Shown piece after piece: positions 33,944 through 48,300 of a stretch of 64,000 nucleotides of DNA. The stretch is from Manduca sexta. Lineage: Eukaryota > Arthropoda > Insecta > Lepidoptera > Sphingidae. A model generated the notes under the pieces. The model was not told where the DNA came from, did no database searches, and was given only the letters and a program-made list of their open reading frames with translations. Location: assembly GCF_014839805.1 (NCBI RefSeq), contig NC_051120.1, positions 5,828,001 through 5,892,000 on the forward strand. Reading direction: 5' to 3'. Made by a program: the position numbers and the translations under genes. Each line of letters opens with the position of its first letter. Positions within the stretch are counted from its first letter, which is position 1.

Positions 33944-36370
33944 TGTGAGGGTCATTGCCTAGATTATCACTTTCTGAAAGGAATCAAAAAGGGCTTAAAA
34001 TTGTCCATTATTTATTGTATTTTCAATTAACTGCTTACCTCATTTATTTATAGGTACCTATTTTTGTTGCAAAAAATATATTGGAGATTTTTTCTTAAGT
34101 TGTATAAATGTAACATTTATGGAGATTGTAATAATAACTAAGTTATCTTGGAATTAGCAATACGGTCTAGAGGTGTATAATTATTATATTCTTATACTAT
34201 AAGAATGCACATTTCGATAAAATATTTTTCTATTTTTCCTGACTTTTATTTGTTTGTCCATAATATTCATTTTAATTCTACTATCCATCTGAAGGAATAT
34301 TTTAGTAACTACTTTTTTTTTAAGTACTAGTTTATTTTTGTAAGAAATTATTCATAAGGGTATTCCAGCTGCAACACTTGCGTCATAAATGTATATAACG
34401 AATTTTCAAGGCTGTTTGCGCGGGGGAGGTTTAAGCCCTTTTAATTATTTTTCCATAAATGTATTTTTATAAACTAGTAAGTACCTTCTAACAATTCTAT
34501 GTACCTATATAGGCCATTCTTTTGAATGTACAACAATATTATTATCATAATGTTAGCATACATAATGCGAATAAGTACTTCTTTCGGTATGAGGGCGATG
34601 ATTACAGTGGCTTACTGTATCCATAATCAACCATTTTATGTATCAGGGCGAGCCTATTGCCTCACAGACACAACATCACGCATTTATCCCCGAAGGGGTA
34701 TGCAGAGGCGCAACCAGGGCACACACTTTTCGCCAAGTGTGTTCCGTCCCATGATGTAATAGGGGGCGAACTTATCGCCATATCGGGCACAAATTCCAGA
34801 CCCCAGGCTGATACTGTAAAAAAAACCCAAATATCACTTTGCCCGAGACGGGATTCAAACCCAGGACCTCAGCCCTGTCGGATCGCGCATGCAGTACAAC
34901 TACGCCACCGAGGCAATCGAGCCTATAGCCATTTCAATCCCGCATAAGTCAAAAGAATCATTCAACGTATAAATTTGAATTGTAGAAATTGGAATCGAAC
35001 TCATGATCGGAACACAACTAGAGGTAGGTTAGGTATGGTGCTACAAGACCAAAAGAAATAATCGTTAAACACATTGGTAACATATAAGTACAAACTAAAG
35101 AAAGCTGGCGTAACTAAAGATACAGATAGAATTTTAGCTTTTGTCAAAACTACTAGCTCGTCTCGGATGATATGATAAAAAAATACTGATTCCAAGACAA
35201 TGGAATGAACCTTCTAGATCAGACATAACAGTCATCCCATACTAAGTGTATTCTAAAACAAACATGATGGTTGTGGTGTTTTCAGTGGGTAAAAATCTGG
35301 CATACCATTTACCACTAGTAGGCGGAGAACCAAGAGGATTTTTCCCATGAAAAAAATAGTTAATTTTTAAAAATAAAAGACCAAGTTAAAACCGAAAATA
35401 ATATTTTACTAGAAGACAAAATATTACACATACGTAATGTCCTTAGAACATGTAAGACATCTCAAACTTCCAGCATTATTAGAAAACAAGCTGCTACACA
35501 ATTTTTCAAAATATCCATTGGGACACATTAATGCGGGATTCAATTTTAATTTGTGCAGCAGTATTAACAGAAATGATTTCTATACATAAAATATAGATTT
35601 TTGAAACACAAACTTGTACTATTTTAGGTAAACATTGGTGATCATACTTGTTAACAGTTGATGCTTATCATTGCACTTAACAATCTGTAATATTGGTTCA
35701 TCATTGTGAATTATTTAACTTTTCAATGGTCAGGAAACATTTTAACTTTTACAACCAATCTTGGATATCAATATCTATTGTTAGATTTCTGTAGAAAAAT
35801 AATGAATATGAATACAAAATGAATAACAATTATTGCATAGGTGAATTAAATTTCTCTAATGTGCATTATCTTTAACCACATTTTGTCAACTAGATATAAA
35901 AAAAAATGAATTTACTGACTGATGTAGTATATATTAAAAAAAAAAAATGTGTAGGGACGCAAATTGCTATATAAATACTACAGTACTAGTAAATATCTAA
36001 TTAACAATAATGAGGAATTGCATCTGGTTACAAAATTAGTAATTCACACAATTTAGGCTTAGTGTTGAAATAATTATTATGCTGTTAGTGTCATCTTGAT
36101 ATTGGCCATAAAATAAAATTTACTATAATTAAAATAACTCCATTGAAATTTTGGCATTATTAACAATAATAAAATTAGTTCACCAAAACCTTACAATAAT
36201 CAGCTACATTAAGACTGGTTGCATCGATGTGGTGCATATGCAGGTAATAGTCATTACAATTTACACATTCGTCCCAATGAATGTACAAGGAGGTGTCGGC
36301 CCATATTCACGGCGGCGCGCCGTGCGCATACTTCACTGATGCGCTACATCTTTGCTGTGTCTGTCCCCTG
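33944..36370. other. Intergenic region after REXO1-like gene
   Basis: Tail-to-tail space between REXO1-like (plus) and UBE2A (minus). It contains 3' UTR sequence of both, one full SINE (34676-34919) and AT-rich DNA with poly-A/T runs. No gene was seen. Confidence 0.55.
34676..34919 (-). mobile_element. tRNA-derived SINE, near full length
   Basis: On the minus strand it starts with the pol III head gattgcctcggtggcgtag, with a B box gggtttgaatcc, then a conserved body with gtgatatttgggtttt and tggcgataagttcgcc, ending in cggggataaatgcgtgatg. It is clearly the same family as the copy at 63361-63609; the bodies are nearly identical by eye. The short open frame through it is a by-product of the repeat. 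Confidence 0.85.
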
Positions 36371-39320
36371 CTAGTCAATAAATGATTGTTCTACACATGC
36401 TTTCACCCGTTTTTCGTATTCTCGTCGGTTTTCCTTGTACAGTTGTGCTGCCATAGAGTTTGCAGGAGAGTTCGGATTGGGATCACTTAATAATGACTGA
36501 AAACATAATATACAGCATTATAATTAGTTCCCACTATTAAGATGTTTAAATTACAATTGGAAAATGAGACAAAACATAGAAAACAAAATACAGATACATT
36601 TCTTGTTGATTAGACTCTATGATATTGGAACTAAACTGCTAATTCCACCCAGTCTTCCACTCGCCCATGATAACCTCAGGTAATTTACAATGCCATATTA
36701 CAAAAACATATAATAAGTAATTGTAATTATAATGAGCAAGTAAATGGGTTGTTGATTTATATTCTAATAGGATTTATAATAAATAAATATTCTTTCGAAA
36801 TAACTGAATGAGAAGCTAAATAAATATAGGCTTAGTAGTAAGCACTATATCAGTTCGTATGACGTATAACATTGAATTTTAAAGCCTTTATTGTCACTAA
36901 GTCAAGATATATTTTAGATTATGCAACAATAGCTATACTAGACTAAAAATCGAGAACCAAAAGTTTTGAATATAGAAGCCTGACAACAGAAATAGATGAA
37001 GCAGAGCCCTTACCCAATTTCAACTCTAAAATTAAACAAATAAACACAATATATCAGTTTTATTCAATAAGGTTTTCTAAAAGGACAACCCTGTTCTCAT
37101 CAAATTTCATTTATATATTTTCATTAAACTCTTGAAAGAGATTGTATATGACTGGGTCACCACCGCCACCAGCACAGGGCCATTTTCACACTGTGTTACT
37201 AAATAAAAGCACATACTAATGTTCTTGAAAATAACATTCACAATAAGATACAAAAACTGCAAATGTAAATGAAAAAGTGTAAGTTTCAAACAAAAATTAT
37301 ATCAATAAAAGGCATTATAATTATACGCGCTCTAATGTCATTACGATTATTCTAAGAGAATTCGTCGCTGCGCCAACGTCACGCCATTGGTCAGAAATAT
37401 GTTCACGCTCAAGCCATGCCCAAGCATTCTAAACTACAGAATGATCAAAAAAGTCTGGTAACTAAAACAGATTTTTTGAAATAATATTTGTTATTTATGG
37501 ATGATTTTTGGCTCAATGTTAGAAAAGGTAAAGATGAGTTTATGGCACAATTTATTGATGCAATGCCAAAATGACTATATTTTGAAAAATCTGAAAACAT
37601 ACAGCACTTCGGGGAAATTATTAACTTTTCTGTATATTATAATATTACTACTACTTTTGTTTTGAGTGCTAATGGTTCAAAAAGAAGAGGTCTTAATTCT
37701 TAGTTTTTTTTTAATGTTATTTATCCTAATACTCATTTCTTTAATAATCAATTTCCTAAAATTATTGTCCTATTTTATTACACACTTTTAGGTGTATGCT
37801 ATACAATTCTTATTGAAATCAGTTGAGTAGTATAGTTTTTAAAAAATAATAACTGAAATTAGTGTGAAAACTAAACTTTCACATATTTTTCTTTCTTGTG
37901 ACTTCCAATCATGTTCATAGGCACGCAAATAGTTCCATTGAATTGCCTACTTTCCAGCTATGTACATCATCAGATAATGAAACAGGATAGTAAAAGGACA
38001 GAAGAGAAATTACATAAAAATAAGTAACATATTTGAACTTAATAGGACTGCCATAAGATGAATTCTGGCTAAAGTGCTGAATAATTGTATCTAGATCCAC
38101 TAATAAAAATGTTTTACACTAAAAAGTTTACCCATTTTTAGAAACCACTTAAAATCTAAAACCCAAAATGTTAAATTATTCTTTGACTATTGAAGGTAGT
38201 TTAATTTATTGTTAACATTTTATATTTTGTGTGTATATGTTCCCATTTAGTTGTCAGATGTAACATAAAAACCACAACAAATGAATTAGCAATGAGAATA
38301 TAATATCATTCATACTACAGCACAGGATACTCTAGATACTACTCTCGAAGTTATTTTTGTGGTTTTAAAGTTGACATAATAATTTTATTATCATTATAAG
38401 TAACTGCAAATTACCTGTATAGAAGTTAAGATGGCTGAGACATCATAAGTCGGGCTCCATCTGTTCTGCAAGATGTCTAAGCAAATACCACCATCAGCAT
38501 ACACATTGGGATGAAACATTTTGGACACAAATCTCACTGTAGGCGGTTTGTTGGGGTATTCCTCTGTAAATTCTATTGTAAGTTTAAAAGTTCCATCTTC
38601 AAATGGAGTATCATGAGGTCCAAATATCACAGCATTCCAGATCATGATGTTATTGTCAGTCGGGGCACCTGACACACCAGTGGGTGGGTCTTCTTGTAAG
38701 CTGTAATAAATTGTATTTTATATATAAAAACCAAGTCTATAACAACTATCATTTTATGCTAGACCAATATCAGTAATTACAGTCAGTAGTCATATTTCTT
38801 TAAAGCTTCAAAACAAGGTCATTGAGATATGTTTGTTCAAAAACAATATGAAGGCTTTATATATAATAAACAAGAGGAAATAGTGACAATGATTCACAAA
38901 CTGTTAAAATATTCATTGCAATGACTAATATTGCCATAGAAAACAATCTATTTGAATAACCTAGATAATAATATAAAGAAGTTGTGCTGCTGTTGTTGGT
39001 GACATAGTTAATGTTTGCTTATAGGTTGTTGTCAAACCCAATTAACCAATGTAGTGCTAAACAAAGGAGATTCTGCCCTGTGGTTATACGGTTTGTTTAG
39101 CCTATAAATGAAGGAAAGAACAGAATAGAAATCGATTAAAATGACTGTGATGTAATTTGATGAATCAGCACGAAACTTTCTCGAATATCGAAGCACATTT
39201 CAGAAATATAATTTTATTGCAATTAAATCGACAGGACGCATGTTTATAAGAAGGAATAAATCTAGCAGGTACAAACCGTTTAAAATCTCTCATCAGGCGT
39301 CTTCTCGCAGGAGTTGACAT
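36371..39320 (-). CDS. Ubiquitin-conjugating enzyme E2 A (Rad6 homologue), three coding exons
   Basis: E2 enzyme that with a Bre1/RNF20-type or RAD18-type E3 monoubiquitinates histone H2B or PCNA. Exons on the minus strand 39320-39277, 38700-38415 and 36496-36371 join in phase to 151 residues, the family's normal length. Visible: [15 protein letters not shown] at the start, the [16 protein letters not shown] block with the active-site Cys, the WSPTYDVS loop, and [13 protein letters not shown] plus a C-terminal helix ending in EQSFID. No acidic yeast-type tail. Intron 2 is 1.9 kb and holds nothing recognised. It is divergently arranged with CCDC174. Drosophila calls this gene Ubc6. Confidence 0.97.
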
Positions 39321-40222
39321 TTTGATTTCACGCACCTAAAACACTATTGAGCTATTGTTATAGTAAGGCTTATTATATTTACTAAAGTTTTCACCCGAAT
39401 AAACGTTAAATGTTATTTGTTTTGCATGAACACTAAATACGAGATTATTTCTTTGTCGTTGTGTAAAAATTCTATCGTCACGGCCAGTGAGATAGTTTGT
39501 CAGATGACCATGAAATTAGCAATATGTAACCCTACTGCGATTCAGTTCGCCAACACACCGAGGTCAACTTTTTTTATTTTCAGTGTTCACTGCTGGTAGG
39601 TGCCTACTTTTGGATTCAGTCTCTTTGATGACTAACTTCACTGCGATTTTATTGGAGAGATGGTATTCTATATTACTTTACTGAACGGAAGTAGTAATAT
39701 GGCAATTTTATTATCGATTACTTGCTCTTTTTGAGTTGGGGTGGATTTAAAAAGTCGGGGACTTTTTTGATCGCAAGCTCGTATGTTATTGGGGAATTTA
39801 TTATTGAAAACATTATCTTATCGGGATTTATTTTTTAACATCTGCAAATTACAAAAAGACATGATAGCACTTATTACAACCATAAAAATATTATTTATGT
39901 CTACAAAAACACTTACGTAAGACTAGGCAGTATGCTCGAAAGATCTGTCTTCTGGATGAGTAATGAAAAAAAAAATTATATACGTCAATGTCTGTTATGA
40001 AATGTTAATCAGATCTTACGTAGTATTTGTATTCTCTTTGATCAGATGTTGAATCTGGAATGATTTATTTACTAAGCGTCTTTTATGTTGGAGATCCTAT
40101 TCAATTCTATAATACAAATTTTGTAATTGTTAACTAATGAATTCTGTGGTGTTATGAGGATTGTTATAAACGGTAGCAGTCATAATATAAAAGAAGAAGA
40201 GAACTGTTGATTGGTAAACACA
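39321..40222. promoter_or_regulatory. Shared upstream region of UBE2A and CCDC174
   Basis: The two start codons lie 902 bases apart on opposite strands. The space is AT-rich with poly-T and poly-A runs and no obvious TATA box. It probably holds the promoters and 5' UTRs of both housekeeping genes. Confidence 0.4.
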
Positions 40223-43200
40223 ATGAATGAGCAAGGTGCAAAGAAAATACTTTTTAATAAATCTACGGTGAGTAAGTTATATTCATATGACTATATTACC
40301 TTAACACTTTTAACAATATTTTTTTTTTAAATTATTTCAGTTGCTGAGTTTGAAAGCGGAATTATTGAAAAAACAAGAGGAAGTGAATGTGAAGAAACAG
40401 TTACCACAAAATAAATTAGAACATTTTAAACCACCTCCTTCAAAGGGCAAAGATGAAGAAAAACTGAATAGGGAGCATAAAAAAACCTTCAAAGATAGCT
40501 TAAAAGCAGTAGACACTGAGGAGCTTGAAGCTTGCAGAAAATCAAAGTAAGTTGCTATCACTTAACAAGGTTTACATTAGTGAAGAACTTGTAGACATCA
40601 TCTTCTGCAAGCGATTTTTATCATGTATACAGTAATGGCAAGATAATTTTTGAGAAGTATGAAGCTTGCAGGACTTGAGGCAAGTTTTATGTGTATAGAA
40701 CTATCATTACTAGTGTAAATGCAACTATATGTTCTTGCACACTATATTGTTGCAAACACTTCCTATTCTAAACTTATTAGGTTAGTTATTAAACTATTTT
40801 ATTAAAAAATGACTGTATATTTGTTCACATTGAATTTTTTTATTTCTTGAACATGGTAGAGATTTTAATATTCTTTTATAAATTGACTTTCAGGTTGGCA
40901 TTACAAAAGAAGTCAGAATTGTATGAACATTTGGCAGATAAGGCAGGTAACTCACAACTTGCTGGAAGGTTCCTTGTTGATTTTAACTCGAAGAAGCAAC
41001 AAGAGGAGATTGCTAAAACTGCTTCAGATGACACAAAAAAAGAAGACATTGAAATTTCTGAAAACAATGTTGGGGAAGATGAATGGTATGGGTCTTTTAT
41101 ATTCATTGTGTGCTGATAATAATATCACATAATCATCATGTCAGCAAAAAATGACTATTTTACACAAAATTTATATAAATAAGCAGGTCCATAGTTATAA
41201 ACGCAGACAAAATTTATTTATTTGTTTAAATTTTAATCTGTTTATATATACAGGGTAATTTTTGTTAATTTTTGTTAATTGCTATGGAAACTACAATGAC
41301 ATTTTCTACATCAGCTAGCTAAATTAATGTAATACATATAAAATCTTCAACAATTTTTACATTGAGTTACTAAATGAAACCATATACTTATCTCCTCGAA
41401 AATAACTTTTTACCAAAAGTTACTCAAAATGTTGATGTAAGACCAAAAAAATATAAGGTTTGAACAAAATAAATATCAATTAAAAGTAATTTTAATCTTG
41501 CAATACTACTATTTTCTAAGTATTTGTTACAGTGGCAGCATCACACTTTCCGTCAGATATACACTGCAGCGCATGTCATATTTGTACTAAATTACTAAAT
41601 GTAAAAAAAAACAATAATGTAAATGTAGGAATTATGGTGTAACAATTTATTATTCATAGATAATTTTTGGCCTAATGTTAGCAGGGGTATCAGTATAAGG
41701 TTTCATTTTTTAACAAAAAGTCAAAATAATCTCCTATAAAATCAAATTTTATTTTGTGCTATGACTATCTCTAGCTAATGTGATTTGTATTATCTAAATT
41801 CTCATCATATTTAATTTTATTTTACTAATAAATTGTAAATGGGGAAGTTTGTGAAAATGTCTTTATGTTTGTTAGAAGTAAAAACAGAAACTGAACAGAT
41901 TTGCATTACATTTATGTAGGCTACTTTTTATCCCGGTAATTAGCTCTCATGGGGTATGATGGAATTTGAATCAGATTTTTTAATAGAAGCACTGTTGTCA
42001 TACAGATATTTAGGGACTTTTGTGGTAGGAGGGGTTTGCACGGGGGTGAATCTGCGAAAAAAAACCTAGTTAATCCTTTTATTATGCCAAATTAGCTGTA
42101 ACATCACAATGTAGTCTTTCTGATTTCCTTATAACAAAAAATACAATTCTTTTATAGGGTTGAGTTCACAGACTGCCTGGGACGAACCAGGAAATGTCAC
42201 AGATCAGACTTGGAAATGTATATGAAGAGAGACAAGGAACTCATGAGGGTAATGAACAAGGACAGCAAATCTGATAACAAGTCAGAAGAGGACCAAGCTT
42301 TGGAAGTGTGTTCATTATTTATTCCTTTTAAAGACTTTTTTAGTTCTGATCTACTGCTTTGTTAGCTTCATTCCAGTCTAATTTGCATATAATAATGATA
42401 ACATAATATTATGGTCATATATATAGTAAACTAGGTTTATATAAAACCAATCCATTACATGATTTCCAGGTGTTAGTAATTTGTGCTTCAAATCATATCA
42501 CCAGTGACCTAATATAGATTTTATATCTAAATAGCCATTTAAATAAAAGTTGTTTATATCTGTAATAGTTATATATTGTGTTGTCTTGCTATGTTGAATG
42601 ACTTTAACACAGGGGCAGCAAGGCCAAAGTTTGTTTATCGAGGCTAAAGATTGTGTAATTATGACAGACATAAACAGTGTATATTAATAAAGTCCCATTA
42701 GATGGACTATCCACTTGGTTTTACCACTAAACTAAATTACGCCACCATAATAAATCTATGATTAATATTTCTTATTGGAAAGAAACCAAAATTATAATGT
42801 CTTCTATGTTGATCTATAAAAGGTCTCATTGACATTGCATACAACCACATACTTATCTTTATCTCTGCATTGTGTCAAAAGGATGACTTTTGGAATTAAT
42901 TAGTATTTTTACCAATAATATCACTTTACTTTTCTGATTATTTTAACTTTTTGTTGTGCAAATATGATTTGTGCTTGAGTATATTTCTGACTGAAAGTGT
43001 CATCCTGCCGCAGTGAAAAATTCCCTTAGAGTAGTAGTGGCATTAGGGCGCGTGAAATTAATATTACTTTTTATTGATATTTATTTTGTACGAAACTTCA
43101 CTTTTTTATTTTACATATACAGTTAGAGTAACTATTGTAAACAGCTACTTTCAGAAAGATAAGTACATAGCTTCATTTAGTGACGCAATTTAAATATCAC

Positions 43201-45177
43201 TATGTAGAGTGTCTTTCTGTTTTAGGATTCTAGAAAAGAACCTGAAAAACCTTTCCTTGTGCAAAAAACTAATGATTATCTACAATCATTGCGTAAAAAA
43301 TGGGAGGAAAAAGAACAGGAACTTCTTGCAAAGGATAAGGATATACATTACCAAGATTTACTCTTTGATGGTAATTATGTCTTTATTGTGTACGTATTAA
43401 TGCATAATGTAAGGATATAAGTAGATTTCTTCTAAGCAAAATAATATTTTGCAATCTTACATTGTTTTTTCATGTTATAGCCTAATTACTTTTTGACTTA
43501 ACCAGTTATAGCCAGTCATAAAATTGTATCTAATTTACAAATTGAAATACGATAAATTTGTTTTTATTCATCATAATATGTATTTCACACATTTTTCAGA
43601 GGCGAGGATACATGGCGTCGGTTATTATGCATTCAGTACAGACGAGACTGAACGTCAAGCACAGATGGAAGAGTTGAAGAAACAACGTGAAGAGACGTTG
43701 CGTAAACAGAAAGAGGCGGAAGAGATTCGCAAGGAGCGCGATGCGTTGATGGCCGCGCGCGTGGCCGCCGCGCGACAACGGCAGCGCGCACGCCAAGGAC
43801 TGCCGCCGCTGCCCGATACCGGTACAATACACTTTCTCACTTATTTTGTAGGATCCTCTAAAATTCTGAGTCCATGGGCCGTATTAAAAGATGCAACTTA
43901 GTTTAGGTCTAAAGCACGATATCTGTTAGAACGCTATCAAATTAGGGTCAGACACTTGTTATTAAATAAGCCCATGTTAACTGATTAACTGAACCATCAG
44001 GTCAAATGATATCTTTAGTTACAAATCGTGACGGATTTGTACAGGATTTTGAGTTTATTTAACATCGCCGACTCAGATGAGAACAAGCTTCAATTAAATT
44101 CTTAAATTCTGTAATTTGAATTGGAATGGATTTATTCAATAAACCAAGCTTAGGCTGACCTAACCTTGATTTATTAAATAATTTCATATATTCAATGTAT
44201 ACTTGAAATTCTACTCGAAGGTGAGATTGATTTATTAATATAGTCCCATGTATTCTATAGGATAGATTGATCCTGTATACACAAATAAAAATTATTAAAG
44301 AAAGTGTTATCAAAAAAAATTTATAAATTAAGCTTAAAAAATACAGTAAATTATGAAGTTTCAGAGTATTTATTAGAAAGTGCTGTACTTAACAAACCCA
44401 CTTCCTTTTTTAGAACAACAACCACAAAAGGATTTCACTACATGCTTGTTAGAATTTCTAACGCAACAGAGAAATGAAGCCGATGCCAAAGCTAATGAAG
44501 CTGAGATCAAGCGGAAGGAAGAGCAAGAAAAGGAAAGACAGAAATTACGCGAGGCTTACGTTCGCGAATGGGATATAGGGAAAGAAGGAGTTGGGGGTGA
44601 TATAAAGAAATTCCGAGAGATGACCCAAGAAGAATATGTAGAACAACAGAGAGCTAAGAGAATAGATGAATTCGCTCCACCACAAACCGCGACGTCAAGT
44701 AAAAATAAAGATACAAACACTTTCTTTGATGATAGGGGGTCACAAATAAGATCGGAAACTCCTATTCAAAATAAGACGTGGTCGGATGTGAGACCGGTGG
44801 TTGCCTCTCTCTCTTCTGATACGTGTGATATAGCTGATGTTCCTGAAAATAAAGGTCTATACTTTACGACAGCGAAAAAAGATGTTAAATATAAAAATTT
44901 TGTTAAAGTAACTGAACCAACACCGATTGTGAATGAAGTAAGTGATGAAGAAGGAGAAAATAATGAGAGAACTGATAAACGAAAACTAGACAATAGTGGC
45001 GCTGAAATAGAGCCTCCTGCAACATACGAGTATTACGGACCGACGCCTAGGAAAACAAAACCACAGAATCCATATAAAATAGACGTAAGAGAAGCTTACG
45101 CACAGGGAGCTAAAAGCTTAGAATCCAAATCTAGTAACATAAAGCTACCAGAACATTATGACTTTACGTTTGATTAA
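40223..45177 (+). CDS. CCDC174 family protein, seven exons
   Basis: Nuclear coiled-coil protein; the human relative is linked to the exon junction complex. Exons 40223-40267, 40341-40546, 40894-41085, 42158-42305, 43226-43370, 43600-43821 and 44414-45177 join in phase to about 573 residues. Seen: SLKAELLKKQEEVN near the start, a glycine-rich block WVEFTDCLGRTRKC, split between exons 3 and 4, that is the family signature, a long Lys/Glu/Arg coiled coil in exons 5-7 (KKQREETLRKQKEAEEIRKE), and a C-terminal YEYYGPTPRKTK. Overlapping AATAAA signals start at the stop codon. The exact role in insects is not known. Exon 6 has higher GC than its neighbours. Confidence 0.88.
41900..42065. repeat. Possible interspersed repeat in CCDC174 intron 3
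   Basis: The stretch gctactttttatcccggtaa followed by a catggggtatgatggaattt block and ttgcacgggggtgaatctgc resembles the body of the abundant lepidopteran repeat family with a tttttatcccgg core. It is diverged, and its borders are uncertain. Confidence 0.3.
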
Positions 45178-45354
45178 TAAACAATAAACGATATATATTT
45201 GCGTTTAATTTGCGTGCCAATCAAGTGAATTAAGTAAATTTTAATCGCTATACTATGCTAGTATCACAAATTTGAACACTACTTTATCTACGTCTATAAT
45301 AAAGCTTTAATAATATAGAGATCATAGGATACATTAATAGTGATTAAAGTTGAA

Positions 45355-48300
45355 TTAAAGATAACGCTGTAATATCATTCCAATCATAGAAGTGATCATG
45401 TGGTTGTGGGTGATTGCTGTCGCAGTATTGTTTTTGTGTGGTTCTTCTGTGAACATGCCGTTACGAGTAGTGCTGGGTGTAGTCGATACTGTTGCTTGCA
45501 AAGTTGTCATCATTTCTGTAGCTTGTTTGTCGGGATTTACATTTTGTTGTAAAGCCTCTGCCGTCAGTGTATCCTTGCTTGGTTTAATGTTTTGAACCAC
45601 TATGGATTCATCTTTTTGCATAGCTTCATTATTTGTAGTAGACATTGTCTTAGTATCCATTTCTTCAATTGTCGTTGCTACGTCATTTTGTTCGATATCT
45701 TTAGTGTCTACACTGATCGAATTTGTAATATCATTCCCTTCCGGCATTTTAGTCATTTCATCAGAGACTGTACTATGTACAACATTTTCTTCCATTTTGT
45801 TATTTTCCTCTGAATTCATTTTATCGGCATCGGTAGCTTGGCTTACGATGTTGCTCATTGTTGGTTCGCTAACATTTTCGACTCTAGGTCTTCTGGCACT
45901 AATGAAGTTAGCCGATGCAACAAGTGCCCTTTTTTCTCTTAGTTTTTTCGTTCCGAAAATACTTCTTTTTGCTTTTTGGAATAGTGTGGTGAAGGCTTCG
46001 GTTTCACGTTGGGTGGCAGGTCCGTTGCAGAGTTCACCGCGACAAGGGCACACAACGCGCCAATGACGACTAGAGTTGCAGTATACAGAGTAGCACTCGT
46101 CTTGATATACCTTTACGCAAACCCTGGACTCCGTTAGAGCTGGAAATAGAAAAAGTTTTTGAAAATAGTAACAAAATTCGACAATTACTGCAATTAGATT
46201 GATTGGTGCCTTTGAAATGACAACTGATGGATTAGTCTGAGATCGAACGTTGTTTTTAAGAGTTTAAACAAACCAATTTAAATTAATCAAGAATATCAAC
46301 AAATACAATTTTTTAAATAGCATTGGCACTATTATACATACTCTCCCGCTACTATAGTTCCTAAATCCCTGTAGCGATTTATAGTCTACAAACACAAAAC
46401 ACAGTACACAAACATTCGTATTTTCAATTAAATTAAGAAGTAACACAATGTTATGAAACTTACGAGGCGATGTCGCAATAACCGCACAGTAGTCATACCC
46501 AGGGTCGCAGGTGGTTTCTTCGTAGGTTGACGCGTTGCAAGGCTGCGAGCGCCTGGACCGATGGACCTGGTCAGCTAGCGGGCCGCACCAATAACATTTG
46601 GTCCCCTCGATTGTGGACGCTAACTCTTATATAACAAAAAAATCGACGTGATTGTCTAACTCAGGGAATTTAGGGAGAATAGTATTGCCGTCATAATGAA
46701 AAAAGTGGATCTACAAAAGTTTATTAAATAGCTATTCGTGATCAGTAAAAAAAATATCTTAGACTTTTTTCTCCGTATCAAATTTTATGTAAATACGTCC
46801 TATTTCATTATGACGGTAGAATAGTGGCGTCATAATTTGAAGTGAAATAATAATGATTAAGTTTTAATGAAAAGTAAATATTAATAAAAATGCATGTTGG
46901 ATTAAATTATCACTATTGTTTAATTATTGAAGTTGTTAGTATTTTAGGTAATATCTTTTTAGACCATAGGTATTTTTTGTGTATCACTTATACATATATG
47001 GTAGGTACCTACTCATTTCTCAGACTTGCCATACCTGCTATACTAGTTGAGAATTTTCTGTAGTACTACTTACAGTAATGTTTCATAAAGTAAATAAAAA
47101 CACTGTCCTTTAAACCTACTTATATTCGTTACCGACGCAATCTATTTTCCTACTTTACCGAACTTATTCATGTAGGTAACTGGGCCGGGACCATTTCATG
47201 GTCGTGAAATAGATCCAGAAGTGAGGAAATGATATCTTGGCCGTGAATGTACATCCAAAAGCACTCGTTACTAATTCAATGAGCAATGAACGGTGTGGCT
47301 AGCGTATAATCATTTATTCACACATTCTAGCCGACCGCCGCGCTGCCCGCCGTCGCACTGCGTCGGGTCGGCTGGCAGCCGGTGATTACTATACGTGTAC
47401 GAACAACGCAAATATTTGCACATCCCTATTTGTCTATGTGCGTCTATGTCCGACTTCCTGGATTCACTATGAAGTATAAACAACTGGACGTTTATTTGAA
47501 TTTTGATGAAGACTGCAGTAAAATTATTGTTCTTTCAGTACTACCTTACAAAAGTGGATATTGCAATTATGACTTGTATGGTAGATAATTTAAGGATAAA
47601 GAAGGGTGTACTTGCAGGTACCTGCAGGATTGCTAATAACCTGACCACTATCTGGAACTTCATTTTAAACTATCTAAACTGTATCATTACTGTTAAGTAG
47701 AGACACTTAATCTAACTACCGGCCGAATTATAACCTATGTGAATAAACATATACTCGTATATACCTACATGAGTAACATTATACTTATACCTTATAACAT
47801 TACAAATCTGTCAAAATATAAGCCTCAGGATAGGTTGCCGTAGGCTATCGTGTAAAAAAGACATTAAATCACAGCTAAAATTTATAGTTTTAGCATATAA
47901 CCCTGACTACGAGTTGGTCTACTTTATACGAAAAAAATCGAAATACGTGGTGAGCTCTTCGCGGTCAGTAGTCTCTACAGTATAAATAGATAAATAAATT
48001 TGCATTGTACCATTAGCACCGTGAAAAACTACGTAATGACCCTCCAATTAAAATCAATTTATTTACGAGTATCTATATTATAAAGTATTTTAAAGAGTTT
48101 ATGTTTCATTTGGTAGGTATTTAACTACCTATTAGTAACGATAGAAAATTTACCACCAGATTATGATGAAGAACCCTCTGAAAGGCTCACTATTTGCGTA
48201 ATCCGTACTGTTAGAGTAGCGCTCGGAATAATATCTGAGGTGTAGCGCGAGGAAGACTCAAGGAGCTTAATTGCATTCATCACGCTGAGACCTAGAGATT

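Noticed and set aside
34526..34947. Two overlapping plus-strand open frames
   Set aside because: They run through a SINE; a related peptide appears at 63280-63645 in another SINE copy, so it is repeat sequence and not a gene.
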